NCBI GenBank assembly: GCA_003427395.1
Contig: BFEA01000025.1
Location: forward strand, 3,389,672-3,427,840
From: Chara braunii
Taxonomy: Eukaryota > Streptophyta > Charophyceae > Charales > Characeae
Reading direction: 5' to 3'
Length of the DNA: 38,169 nucleotides
Position 1 is the stretch's first letter. Each line of letters begins with the position of its first letter. The position numbers and the translations under genes are program-made. Below, one piece after another: positions 20,671-26,130 of the stretch. Under the pieces are notes generated by a model. It worked only from the letters and a program-made list of their open reading frames with translations. It had not been told where the DNA came from and made no database searches.

Positions 20671-22632
20671 CCGGTGTTCTCTTCCGAGAATGGAGAAATG
20701 CATTGATATATGTACATACATATGAGTCGGTGAAACTCCGACGAAACAGTTTGTCACAGCCCCTCGTTTGTTGTCCTCTTCTCCCTCTTGTCCCTCTCTG
20801 CCCCTACGGTTTACCGGGCAGCTTTATACATATTGTCACACTGTGAATCAGAGCGCGAAGGCGAAAAAAAAGCAAAACAAGGAAAGGAAAAGAAGTAAGG
20901 AAGGAAAGCCCCACCTGTTCATCACCTCTTACGTACAAGACCAGCCACGTGGATGACAGATTGAGCGCTGGCTGCCCCCATCGCCGTGTGTCACAAGGAC
21001 CCACTTGCACGCAGCCAAAAGGCAAAAGAGAGGTAAAGAAGAGGAGGAGGAAACCAGACCTCACAGAGGCAAGAGAAAGAGAAAGGGATCCAATCAAAGA
21101 AAAGACGGGAAGAAAGCAAATGACACATCCCACAGATAAATCCGTACAACTGTGCGAAAATGAGGATCACTGCATCTCCAGGAAGTTGTGGGTTCTTTCT
21201 CTCCCTTTTCTTTTCCTGTGTAGCCCGACCGGGAAACGAGCCCATTAGCAGAAAGGCGAGGTTGCCTGGAAGACATGAACCCCTTTTCACAATCTGAAAA
21301 TTGTGAATTAAAAAAAAAAAAGACACAGACTCGAACTGCATTTCTCCCCTGCAAACTCGGACTCGAACCCGCAATCTAAAAATTTCCACAACACAGAAAA
21401 AGACACAGAAAAAACGTGAATTTAAAAAAAAAAACAAAAAAAAAACAGCAGCCAAATGTCATTTACATTAAATATAGGGATGGAGATAACGGGTGTAATG
21501 GGGAGAGTGGAGGGAGGGGGGGTGGGGGAGAAGGTAAGCGTGGACTAAACAAAGTCTAAAGGTGATCTCTCAGCAGAGTAGCAGAGAACGAACCGCCCGC
21601 AGCACCGAAGCTCATGAGAGACTGAATAATACATACACACACACGTGATTGGTCAATGAACAACAGATCAGGAGCTCGAATCCGACGAGAATCAGATCGA
21701 TACACTAAGATCAGAGATTATTTCATGCGCGTTAAATATGATCTTTCGTGAAATATTTCGAGATTGTTTCACACATATGTACGCCGCCTTAGCACGACTA
21801 TGTGTTCTACGTGTTGATTACATATACTGACACCTGTTTTCTGCATCATTAAGATCAGAGGCTACAACATCATCGTACAGATCATCATCATCATCATCAT
21901 CACGAGCTCGAATCCGACGGTTAGCGTCATCGATCTCCATCATGACTACGGATCAATTTATTTAATTTATTAATTTACAATATTTATTTTCGTTGAGTCA
22001 TTTTTATCTCACACCGCAGATCCTGCGCTCAATGATCTTGTTCATTGTGGTGGTCATAGCGCCTTTTTTCTTTTCTTTTTCCTTTTCTTACTATTCCCTT
22101 TTTTCCTTTTCCTTTTCTTACTATTCCCCTTTTTTTTTCCTTTCTTTGGATAAAAAAAGAAAGGAAGCAGGAGACAGACTCTGCTAGAGACCGAGGCAAG
22201 CAGAAGAAGAAAAGAAATGACGAAGAGATGATGCACAAGAAGGAAAATAACGGAGAGACAAGCAGAAGAAGAAGGAGATGATGAAGGAGATGATGAAGGA
22301 GATGAAGAAGAAGCAAAAGAACAACGGAGTAGTACTCAGCAGAGCAGCAAGCAGAGGAATAATAGTAAGAGTGGTAAAAACCCACCGAACCATCGCCTGT
22401 CCGGTTGAATTCTGGTATTGGGAAGTTCCTTGGATTGGTACTCCTCGCGCAAGATCTTGCCCCTTCGATTCCTCACGGGTCGTGCTTTGTACATACCCAG
22501 CCGCCGAACAGTGGAAGCTGATCTCATGCCCGGCTCCGCATTCTTGTTCGGCCGCCGCTTCTCATCCATAGAATGTTTCGGCGCCAATGCTTTGGAAGCC
22601 GAAGCCGGCTTCTTCTCCTTCTTCTTCACCAT
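1903..22632 (-). CDS. NOG2: Nucleolar GTPase 2 (NOG2/NUG2/GNL2 family), spliced gene, 3' end off window
   Basis: This is the overall span of one spliced gene; exons are listed separately. The family is a circularly permuted GTPase (order G4-G5-G1-G2-G3) that binds pre-60S ribosomal particles in the nucleolus and nucleoplasm and acts before nuclear export. Joined exons show, in order, a basic N-terminal block, the [12 protein letters not shown] motif, [32 protein letters not shown]4 NKCD, G1 [10 protein letters not shown]3 DCPG, and the start of the C-terminal domain ([10 protein letters not shown]). Wording such as [20 protein letters not shown] and LLLLNKCDLVPAW is closer to plant NUG2 than to animal GNL2, from memory of the family. 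All visible junctions are GT-AG and all phases agree, so this is a live gene rather than a retrocopy. Plant members are roughly 530-580 residues; about 374 are visible. One internal exon is missing, probably in the assembly gap, and the C-terminus lies left of position 1. Confidence 0.96.
2016..2142. repeat. (CA)n microsatellite next to exon 9 acceptor
   Basis: A CA dinucleotide tract of about 57 bases is followed by interrupted CA/CG/AAAC repeats. On the gene strand it is (TG)n and ends about 12 bases before the exon 9 acceptor AG. A second CG/CA tract is at 2276-2312. Confidence 0.95.
2315..3289. other. Intron 8 interior, no gene recognised
   Basis: This is unique-looking intronic sequence. 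Two near copies of a short stretch, AGTGCAAGGT followed by CCCCACGT or close variants, lie about 100 bases apart (near 2735 and 2834), each followed by GTGTGTACATTCACA-like sequence, so a local duplication has occurred. Nothing on either strand resembles an exon of a known protein. Confidence 0.5.
3290..3860. repeat. Three-copy ~225-bp tandem repeat with (GAAA)n
   Basis: Copies begin near 3290, 3520 and 3740. Each carries a purine block containing GGGAGTGAGATGGGG or close variants, then a GGATGGGC-type segment leading to GAAA repeats (3460-3517, 3660-3720) or A-rich sequence. The first two also share AAAATTTTATTGA. The third copy has lost its start. It lies inside NOG2 intron 8. Confidence 0.85.
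3981..4121 (-). CDS. NOG2: NOG2 exon 8 (switch region and G3 DCPG)
   Basis: This exon is 141 bases, 47 codons, phase 0 at both ends. It starts [20 protein letters not shown] after acceptor TGACGCAG. It contains PGETKVWQ (G2/switch I region) and [10 protein letters not shown] (G3; DxxG is DCPG) and ends DIVLKGV before donor GTATGTAT at 3980. The full G-motif set of the permuted GTPase is therefore present and intact across exons 5-8. Confidence 0.97.
4559..4767. mobile_element. MITE-like element, family B copy 1
   Basis: The terminal inverted repeats are TTAAACCACCAGTACTTGGC at the left and GGCCAAGTACTGGTGGTTTT at the right. They extend inward through AGCTATTG/CAATAGCT. The interior is GC-rich and non-coding, with ATGGCTGG and CCAGCCA. 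It is in intron 7, and four more copies lie in intron 6. Confidence 0.85.
5273..5690. mobile_element. Large foldback (imperfect palindromic) element
   Basis: Two nested pairs of inverted arms are visible. The outer pair is CTTAGGGAGGACCCCACTGG near 5276 against CCAAGCAGTGGGGTTCTACC near 5646. The inner pair is TTCAGCACACCACCAACCAA near 5387 against TTGGTTGGTGTGCTGAAACG near 5466, extending to GCCTCCG/CGGAGGC. Frames across it are mirror images of each other, not genes. It sits in intron 7. Confidence 0.8.
5885..5967. repeat. Poly-G / poly-C tracts
   Basis: A plus-strand run of broken G tracts (5890-5935) is followed almost at once by a pure run of about 24 C (5943-5966). The two can pair as a hairpin, and the G tracts could form quadruplexes. 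Sequencing accuracy in such runs is poor. Confidence 0.85.
6312..6407 (+). pseudogene. U6: U6 snRNA pseudogene with poly-A tail
   Basis: This is a U6-like sequence from GTCCGTCGGGAC to GGTCCAA with about ten changes. The essential ACAGAGA box reads ACAAAGA, GAAGATT reads GACGATG, and the terminal AATTTT is replaced by an A-rich tract of about 28 bases. Loss of the oligo-U end and gain of poly-A are the marks of LINE-mediated retroposition. A TATAAA at 6280-6285 lies at about -30 and may be chance. It sits antisense in NOG2 intron 7. Confidence 0.85.
6850..6978 (-). CDS. NOG2: NOG2 exon 7 (P-loop G1)
   Basis: This exon is 129 bases, 43 codons, phase 0 at both ends. It starts [18 protein letters not shown] after acceptor TTTGCACAG, contains the P-loop [18 protein letters not shown], and ends TKK before donor GTTTGTGG at 6849. 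GYPNVGKSS matches the GxxxxGKS/T nucleotide-binding loop, with Lys and Ser intact. The KSDKQ spacing is as in plant members. Confidence 0.97.
7072..7201. mobile_element. MITE-like element, family B copy 2
   Basis: The ends are TTTAAACCACCGGTACCTACCG and CGGTAGGTACTGGTGGTTTGAAA, an inverted repeat of about 20 bases. Length is about 130. It is in NOG2 intron 6. Confidence 0.85.
7203..7343. mobile_element. MITE-like element, family C copy
   Basis: The terminal inverted repeats are AGGGCATACTCTCACTCTAG and CTAGTGTGAGTATGCCCTTA. The interior reads GACTGAGCTCTGGACGTAAT and later TGGCTGTAATTGCCGCCAGA. The same interior recurs three times in tandem at 14648-15095. It lies directly beside family B copy 2. 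Confidence 0.8.
7427..7556. mobile_element. MITE-like element, family B copy 3
   Basis: The ends are AAAACACCAGTACTTGGGCC and GGAAGTACTGGTGGTTTAAAC. It shares its right border with the next copy, so the two are head-to-head at TGGTGGTTTAAACCACCA. Confidence 0.8.
7549..7713. mobile_element. MITE-like element, family B copy 4
   Basis: It starts GGTTTAAACCACCAGTACTT and ends AGGTACTGGTGGTTAAAT. The interior contains AAAATGGCTGG and CAATAGCTGGGC, as in copy 1. An A17 run after the left end may be an internal poly-A. Confidence 0.8.
7729..7893. mobile_element. MITE-like element, family B copy 5
   Basis: It starts TTAAACCACCAACCACGC and ends GGGGTACTGGCGGTTTAATAA. The interior GGCGCCACCAGCCATTTCGG is the reverse of the copy 1 and 4 interior. 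Confidence 0.75.
8108..8185 (+). repeat. tRNA-derived SINE head (second type)
   Basis: CCACGTGGCAGAATGGTACA is a D-arm-like A box, and GAGTTTGAATCTTGATTG is a decayed B box. A related head is at 14398-14470 (GGCTGCATGGTACAT, GAGTTCAAATCC). A piece, GTGTGGCCGAATGGTGCACA, is near 7390. Confidence 0.5.
8190..9300. other. Intron 6 interior, no gene recognised
   Basis: Mixed-composition sequence. A GGGTTCAAACCCCCC motif at about 8525-8540 resembles a T arm and may be a further SINE relic. The segment 9055-9300 repeats GTGCCACATTGT-type phrases. No exon-like protein match is seen on either strand. Confidence 0.4.
9303..9440. repeat. 69-bp tandem duplication
   Basis: Two copies of a unit carry CTGTATCGAGGT, GTGCCACATT, CACTTTCTTTCTT and CCAGACTCTAAAAGCCTGC. 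They lie in NOG2 intron 6. Confidence 0.85.
9548..9845. repeat. 300-bp purine-only-like tract
   Basis: The plus strand is almost entirely A and G (GAGGAGAGA-type) for about 300 bases, that is, polypyrimidine on the NOG2 strand. It gives long artefactual frames on both strands. Confidence 0.9.
10185..10320 (-). repeat. tRNA-derived SINE head (Glu-like)
   Basis: On the minus strand, GTCCTGGCTGTAGTGGTTAC then ATACTTGGCTCTT and GGTCGCTGGTTCGAGGCC resemble a tRNA-Glu type head with A and B boxes. A truncated second copy of the adjoining part (CCATTGGATCAGTACCTCTG) is at 10525-10585. Confidence 0.6.
10940..11044 (-). CDS. NOG2: NOG2 exon 6 (second half of NKCD, G5)
   Basis: This exon is 105 bases, 35 codons, phase 0 at both ends. 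It starts [16 protein letters not shown] after acceptor GGTTGAGCAG and ends [12 protein letters not shown] before donor GTGTGTAG at 10939. CDLVP completes the G4 motif, and HASVT is the G5-like segment. The 203-base intron 5 (11045-11247) is by far the shortest in the gene. Confidence 0.96.
11248..11349 (-). CDS. NOG2: NOG2 exon 5 ([11 protein letters not shown] to first half of NKCD)
   Basis: This exon is 102 bases, 34 codons, phase 0 at both ends. It starts [16 protein letters not shown] after acceptor CTAAGCAG and ends [10 protein letters not shown] with donor GTTTGTAG at 11247. DARDP is the family signature, and the closing NK is the first half of the G4 guanine-specificity motif NKCD. 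It has no internal ATG and was found by frame-by-frame reading. Confidence 0.95.
11396..11436. repeat. (ACCC)n microsatellite
   Basis: About nine copies of CCCA lie in NOG2 intron 4, 47 bases upstream of the exon 5 acceptor on the gene strand. Confidence 0.95.
11895..12370. repeat. Degenerate minisatellite and G-rich purine tract
   Basis: CACGATCGAGAGGA recurs at about 11911, 11957 and 12250, each near CAGC and GGCATA/AGCATA. The segment between about 12030 and 12370 is strongly purine-rich with G runs. It is intronic. Confidence 0.7.
13153..13257. mobile_element. MITE-like palindrome, family A copy 2
   Basis: The ends are GTCTTCACCCGAATAGAACG and CGTTCTATTCGGGTGAAGAC, perfect 20-base inverted repeats. 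The interior has AGCTGTATTTGG and GCGATAATGA. A SINE-tail-like CAATTCAAATCT abuts the left end. Confidence 0.87.
13408..13515. mobile_element. MITE-like palindrome, family A copy 3
   Basis: The ends are CGTCTTCCTTCCAATAGGAC and ATTATATTCGGGGGAAGACG. Internal arms are TCATTATCGCTG and CAGCAATAATGA. It lies about 150 bases from copy 2, and both are in NOG2 intron 4. Confidence 0.82.
13742..13857. repeat. 25-bp hairpin plus third arm copy
   Basis: The arm CATAGCCAATTGACAAGGTAG extends to 13766 and is mirrored at 13777-13801 with one mismatch around a 10-base loop. A third copy of the first arm is at 13832-13856. Flanking TTTTGAAA/TTTCAAA continues the symmetry. Confidence 0.9.
13985..14154 (-). 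CDS. NOG2: NOG2 exon 4 ([20 protein letters not shown])
   Basis: The acceptor is TTGTTCAG at 14155. The first two bases complete the Asp codon begun in exon 3. The exon holds the variable acidic linker ([18 protein letters not shown]) and then the nearly invariant [20 protein letters not shown] that opens the permuted GTPase domain. It ends VIQ in phase 0 with donor GTCGAT at 13984. A copy of this acceptor plus the first nine exon bases occurs again upstream in the intron (see findings). Confidence 0.95.
14497..14515 (-). repeat. Duplicate of the exon 4 acceptor sequence
   Basis: On the gene strand, TGCTGCTCAGATGTTTACAG repeats the true acceptor and exon 4 start (TTGTTCAG then ATGTTTACAA). 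A weaker third copy, GGTGCTCAGATGTCTGCAA, is near 15256-15274 and is followed by the same GGAGATTCGTT sequence on the plus strand as the true site. They are potential decoy 3' splice sites. Confidence 0.7.
14648..15095. mobile_element. Tandem array of three family C elements
   Basis: Three successive units each carry a CTCAGCT[TCA]... segment, GATTGCAGCCAG or GAATGCAGCCAG, ATGCGGTCAGATACATT or ATTGCGGTCAGATACATT, and GTGCTAGTGTGTG-like sequence. Units two and three are separated by TGCCAGTGGACAGCAACCA. They are the same family as 7203-7343. Confidence 0.82.
15174..15223. repeat. Poly-A then (GAA)n
   Basis: An A-run of about 18 bases leads into about ten GAA triplets. This could be the tail of a retroposed element. 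Confidence 0.9.
15400..16360. other. Intron 3 interior with unassigned plus-strand open frames
   Basis: Open plus-strand frames of 128 and 157 codons (15453-15839 and 15673-16146) overlap here. They are rich in Pro, Thr and His and match no family I recognise. CCGGCTATGGCTGCCG (16020) and GGCAGCTATGGCTGCCG (15897) repeat a motif. Downstream, 16160-16340 is full of short CCTA/TAGG phrases. It could be a decayed transposon piece. Confidence 0.3.
16677..16812. repeat. Poly-A and GA/G-rich tract next to exon 3 donor
   Basis: An A30 run (16677-16707) is followed by GAGA repeats and G runs, ending 9 bases from the exon 3 donor. On the gene strand the intron therefore begins with a C/T-rich run. 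Confidence 0.9.
16822..16951 (-). CDS. NOG2: NOG2 exon 3 (FGPK/RKRPKL motif)
   Basis: The acceptor is TTTTAATAG at 16952, behind a pyrimidine-rich stretch. The exon starts [12 protein letters not shown] in phase 0, continues [20 protein letters not shown] and ends VTKATSIG plus one base, before donor GTGATC at 16821. Its 130 bases are 43 codons plus 1. This is the conserved stretch just upstream of the linker to the GTPase core. The preceding family segment (about 45 residues, with the LPMSLL-type motif) is absent, so an exon between this one and exon 1 must exist elsewhere. Confidence 0.94.
17462..17550. repeat. G-rich tract
   Basis: Many closely spaced runs of 4-10 G on the plus strand make a potential quadruplex-forming stretch. 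It lies in the large intron between exon 1 and exon 3, about 160 bases from the assembly gap. Confidence 0.85.
17712..18665. other. Assembly gap (954 N), predicted site of NOG2 exon 2
   Basis: This is a run of unknown bases inside the intron between exon 1 and exon 3. Sequence on both sides was read in all minus-strand frames without finding the missing family segment. From the flanking exons, the hidden exon should start after one base of a Gly codon and end on a codon boundary, so its length should be 2 modulo 3. It should encode about 45 residues. The right edge abuts an 18-bp palindrome and a (TC)n tract, a likely cause of the gap. Confidence 0.7.
18666..18736. repeat. 18-bp palindrome followed by (CT)n
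   Basis: TACACATCTAGATGTGTA (18668-18685) is a perfect palindrome directly at the gap edge. It is followed by about 25 CT repeats. Confidence 0.95.
18957..19030. repeat. 38-bp tandem duplication
   Basis: Two copies of TTGCTGATTAC..TTCCTAATTGGTGGTCACATGAA lie head to tail, with a third partial GAATGAATGA end. Confidence 0.9.
19141..19258. mobile_element. MITE-like palindrome, family A copy 4 (best preserved)
   Basis: The two 50-base arms match at about 46 of 50 positions around an 18-base loop. The ends are CTACCTTCTTCTCCCGAATA and its inverted partner. The right end forms the start of the adjacent 102-bp tandem repeat. Confidence 0.9.
19244..19543. repeat. Three-copy ~100-bp tandem repeat
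   Basis: Copies start at the GGGGGACGAAGGTAGCAG phrase at 19244, 19346 and 19442 and end in GGTTTGTC..CAATCGGTC. The first copy begins inside the right arm of the MITE-like element. The second copy has an N at 19432 and is shorter by about six bases there. Confidence 0.93.
19528..19745. repeat. (TCGG)n-type simple repeat
   Basis: Imperfect TCGG/TCGA/TCAA tetramers run for about 220 bases. They continue from the CGGTC end of the neighbouring tandem repeat. Confidence 0.9.
19822..19857. repeat. (GACCT)n microsatellite
   Basis: Seven perfect GACCT pentamers. Confidence 0.95.
20597..20667. repeat. (TC)n(AC)n compound microsatellite
   Basis: About 19 TC followed directly by about 15 AC. A poly-T run of about 27 bases lies at 20320-20346. 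Confidence 0.95.
20670..22335. other. Intron 1 interior, no exon found
   Basis: All minus-strand frames were read for the missing NOG2 exon without success. Contents are short SINE relics (GAGCTCGAATCCGACG near 21674 and 21904), a 33-bp duplication of T/C-rich sequence (22071-22137) and GAAGAA-rich sequence. Confidence 0.5.
22386..22632 (-). CDS. NOG2: NOG2 exon 1 (N-terminus, start codon)
   Basis: The ATG is at 22632. It sits in a good initiation context (A at -3, G at +4) and begins MVKKKEKK, as plant members begin with a short basic block. The exon carries [20 protein letters not shown] and [19 protein letters not shown], the conserved N-terminal NGP1NT-type region. It ends after 82 codons plus one base (the first base of a Gly codon), and the intron starts GTGGGT at 22385. 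The next exon should therefore start in phase 1 and continue with the Asn-Thr-Arg-Val type sequence of the family. That exon is not found in the readable sequence. Confidence 0.95.
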
Positions 22633-22665
22633 CTTTGTGTGTGTGTGTGTGTACGCGCGCTAAAA

Positions 22666-22742
<77 letters not shown>

Positions 22743-22743
22743 N

Positions 22744-22822
<79 letters not shown>

Positions 22823-22830
22823 AACGTGGG
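22633..22830 (-). promoter_or_regulatory. NOG2 5' leader with (AC)n and long (TC)n tract
   Basis: Read on the gene's strand, a (TC)n tract of about 150 bases (22668-22820 on the plus strand as (GA)n, with one N at 22743) is followed by TTTTTAGCGCGCGTAC, a short (AC)n run and then the ATG at 22632. CT-rich tracts near transcription starts and 5' leaders are common in plants. No convincing TATA box was identified. Tract length is probably not reliable in the assembly. Confidence 0.5.
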
Positions 22831-22899
22831 AAGATGGCAACAGAGTCAGGCGGTCGGCCGATGACGAGTTCACAGCAGAGCTTGATGGCTATGCTGACC

Positions 22900-23190
22900 G
22901 TTGAGAGACCTCCACACCTTGCCACGTGTCACAGCCTCGTCGTTCGTCGGTGAGCCACGGCTGACGTATTGTCGTCCACGTGTCAGTAGTGCTCATACAT
23001 CTTCCACGTGGCCACTAGCGAGGGCTGGGCTTCTCAACAGCCGCTCCGCCGGCGTCTTCCACTTGCCCGCCCAGGCCTGCGCAGCACGCCGGCGCTCCAA
23101 GAGAGCGGCCAACGAGCCCGTGCGAGCGGTAGGAAGTCTATCGGGCAGGGCCACCCACGGACCCCCCACCTGTCTGAAGTTCGTCCTAGC
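22900..23190. other. Possible NOG2 upstream region, GC-richer
   Basis: Sequence beyond the 5' leader contains three CCACGTG/CACGTGTC-type phrases (about 22923, 22978 and 23003), which resemble G-box/ABRE cores on either strand. Open frames on both strands here are unassigned and probably chance. Confidence 0.3.
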
Positions 23191-23432
23191 ATGAACATGG
23201 TGGACTATAGGACCAGGTTCACGGTTCATAAGCACAGACATGGCCCGACTGCGCCGTAACCTTTCAAACAACCACATGAACATGGTCGATTGTAGGACCA
23301 GGTTCATGCTTCATAAGCACAGACATGGCACGACTGCGACGTAACCTTTCAAACAACCACATGAACATGGTCGATCGTGGGACCAGGTTCATGCTTCATA
23401 AGCATAGAAATGGCACCACTGCGCCGTAACCC
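23191..23432. repeat. 85-bp minisatellite, 3 copies
   Basis: Units start ATGAACATGGT at 23191, 23276 and 23361. They carry GGACCAGGTTCA, TTCATAAGCA and GCGCCGTAACC. The period is exactly 85 in both intervals, so units are 1 modulo 3 and do not preserve a reading frame. Confidence 0.93.
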
Positions 23433-23599
23433 CTTTTTTTCTTTTCTTTTTTTTAATATTCTTCTCTCAATTTCACCTCACACTACCTACCTACCACTAC
23501 TCCTAATTGTAGGCATACGGGGGCAAGGTCCCGCTTGCACGGATTAGGAGATTCTGGCCGTTGATCTCGGTTATCTACGGTCTCTATCTCTTAATGCGC

Positions 23600-23810
23600 G
23601 GAAGTGGGACCTAGCCCCGGGGAACCCCGTAGCAGCCAGAACCGTGTTCACGAGAGAACATGCGGGGGCTGCTCCCGACCTGCAGGTGGGCGATACCGGC
23701 TAGGGGACAGCCAGTAGCATGAGGGACCATGCCAACAGGACCAATCCCTGTGCCTCCCCTCAGGTCCCCTCCCCTATGAACATCAGCAGACTCTGCTAAA
23801 TGCCAACAAA
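23600..23810 (+). repeat. Dispersed repeat, copy 1
   Basis: It shares GAACCCCGTAGCAGCCA, GAACATGCGGG, GCAGGTGGGCGATACC, GTAGCAT.AGG and CTATGAACAT.AGCAG, in order, with the reverse strand of 34885-35125. Shared length is about 210-240 bases. There is no coding capacity. Confidence 0.8.
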
Positions 23811-23892
23811 CAACCTCTTCATGGGCAAGACCCTAAATTGTCGAAGCGAATTTTTTTCCCCGACCCTCCACAAGCGACCCTGAAAGAGGCGG

Positions 23893-23998
23893 TACCAACC
23901 GGCCTACCGGTAGCGCAGTTAGTACGCCCAGACGCTGCCGCAATACAGACCCGAGCTCGAATCCAGATTGAACCAGAGTTATAAAAAAAAAAAACGAA
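23893..23998 (+). repeat. tRNA-derived SINE with poly-A tail
   Basis: GGCCTACCGGTAGCGCAGTTAGTACGC (A box) and CGAGCTCGAATCCAGATTG (B box) are followed by GAACCAGAGTTAT and an A12 run. Anticodon and acceptor stems are not formed. Confidence 0.7.
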
Positions 23999-23999
23999 A

Positions 24000-24865
24000 A
24001 ATTGCATCTGTACCCCACTTAAAGATGGGAATACCTGCTACGCCCAGTCCCAACGCCAACTTGCACCTATACCCCGAAAACTGCCAGCGAAAATTATTTG
24101 CATGCCCAGGACTGAGGTGGACCCAGGTTGGTAACGCAAAATTGCAGTTATAACCATCTACCGGAATGCACAAATTATGGACGTACCCAGGCAAAATTAT
24201 GGCCATACCCAGGACTGAGGTGGACCGGCCAAATTATTCAGATACCCTGCTAGCGGATGGCTGAAATTATGCTCATACCTAGCCGCCGATCCACGTGACG
24301 GGCATGACCATAATTTTGTAGTCTGCCAACCAACCCCCACCCCTGGCTGTGGGTACAGCCACAATTTTGTAGTCTGCCAACCAAGGCCCACCCCTGGCTG
24401 TGGGTACACCCACAATTTTGCCAACCCGTTTCTGGGCATGGACATAATTTCATTGCCTGGAACTCAGGGCCTGCAGGACTGGGTATGCCTACAATTTCGT
24501 ACAAAGGAAAAGTCGGGTACTATGCAACGTTGAACGGGGTCTGGGTATAGATGCAAGTTGGGCGTTGGGACTGGGTATAGCGGGTATTCGCATCTGGTAC
24601 AGATGCAATTTCCCCTATCAAAAAAATAAATAAAAAGAGGCCGGTACCAATAGGTGGGAAAGTAGGTAGATGTTCCGCTTTCCAGAGGTCAGCCATTTTT
24701 TTGGGAAATTGCATCTTTACCTTGTTAAAAGATGGGAATTTCTTCTATACCCAGTCGCAGTGACCAGCTTGCGTCTATACCCGGGAACTGGCCTGTGGAA
24801 ATTATATGCATGCCTGAGACCGAGGTGGGCCAATGTTGGTGTCGCAAAATTGCAGTTATACCCTT
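24000..24865. repeat. Two-orientation array of AAATTATGG..TACCCAGG motifs
   Basis: Short phrases such as AAATTATGG-CATACCCAGG-CTGAGGTGG recur in the plus direction (24080-24280), in the minus direction (24310-24500, two 63-bp tandem copies with CAATTTTGTAGTCTGCCAACC) and again plus. Two ~150-bp blocks (24004-24152 and 24711-24861) match in the same direction, and 24510-24612 matches them inverted. Confidence 0.85.
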
Positions 24866-25119
24866 TTTTTTGTTCTTTCCAGAACCCCCCCATCAATCCT
24901 CTTTACCTCACTCCGGCAAGACTTACTGCAGCAGAGCCACTATCTCTGCTGCTGCTGTACCTTATTTCCATCCTAGGAGCTAGCCCCCTCACAAGTAGGA
25001 CACTTGATATCCAAACCATCTACTTCTCCCGCACACCTCTTTTTTTAGACAAATTTAAGAAGACCTCCCCCTGCCAGCATTGATTGCCCCGGAGATCAGG
25101 GGATTAACTGAGCAGGGAC

Positions 25120-26130
25120 GGCCTTTGATGATAGGTCAAAATTAGAAAATATGAAGACATGCAGCCCCTGAAATAATCAACCCACAAGATCCTGCCTCCA
25201 TCATCGAAAGGTTGTTTCAGGTGGAGTTAGTAGTCAGTGGCCGGTACCCGCCAAGATACTTGGCGCCAATCGCATCCACCCCAACTCCCTCCATCTCAGT
25301 CCCATCTGTCCTTCCTAACTCCGTCCTCGTAAGGAGTTTCGATGACCGCTTCTCAGCAGGGGGTGAGCACCATCATCACCTCGAAGTTCCTTTCCCCTAC
25401 AAAAAACTTTAGTCTCCGTCCTCAAAGGGGTAAACAAGCGCTACCCAACGCCAATCGCGCCAGAGCTCGCCTTCATCAGTCGGTACCCATTAGACAGTCT
25501 AAACTACCCAACGCCAATCGCATCTGATAACAGCTCCCCCTAGCCGGTACCCGTCAAGCAACCCTATTCCATCCCCTTCTCCGTCCTTGCAAAGAATCAT
25601 TTCATGCCCCATCCCCTACTTCAAAACAATTCCCCCGAAACCCTACAAGATACTTCACTTGACTATCTCTGACAAGAATACGACAAATTCAGGGAAACAG
25701 GCAGCCCCAGAAACAGACAGCCCGAACAATCCTCCCTCCATCATCGAAAGGAAAAACCTCATTCGTTCTCCCAAACTCCGTCCTCGTAAAAAGTCCAGAG
25801 AACCTCATCTCAACAAAGGGCGGGTACCATCATCACCTTTAAATTCCTTGCCCCCACAAGAATTTCAGTCTCCGTCCTCGAGGGGATAAAACAACACTAC
25901 CCAACGCCAATCGCGCCAAGGCTCACCCTCATCAGTCGGTACCTATTGGAAAGCCTAAACTACCCAACGCCAATCGCATCTGATAAGAGCTCCCCCTGAC
26001 TGGTACCCGTTAGAAAGCCTTATTTCATCCCCTCTCCATCCTTGCGAAGAATCATTTGATGCCCTTTGCTCCCTCCTTCAAAACAAAATCCCCCAAGACT
26101 CTACAAGATGCCCCACTTGACCATCCTTAT
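25120..26130. repeat. Two-copy tandem duplication, ~0.46-0.54 kb units
   Basis: Copy 1 begins about 25120 and copy 2 about 25665. Matched landmarks are CTCCATCATCGAAAGG (25196, 25737), TCTCCGTCCTC (25413, 25869), ATCAGTCGGTACC (25476, 25930) and AAGAATCATTT (25591, 26047). Copy 1 has about 85 extra bases near its start. CTACCCAACGCCAATCGC occurs twice in each copy. Confidence 0.88.
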
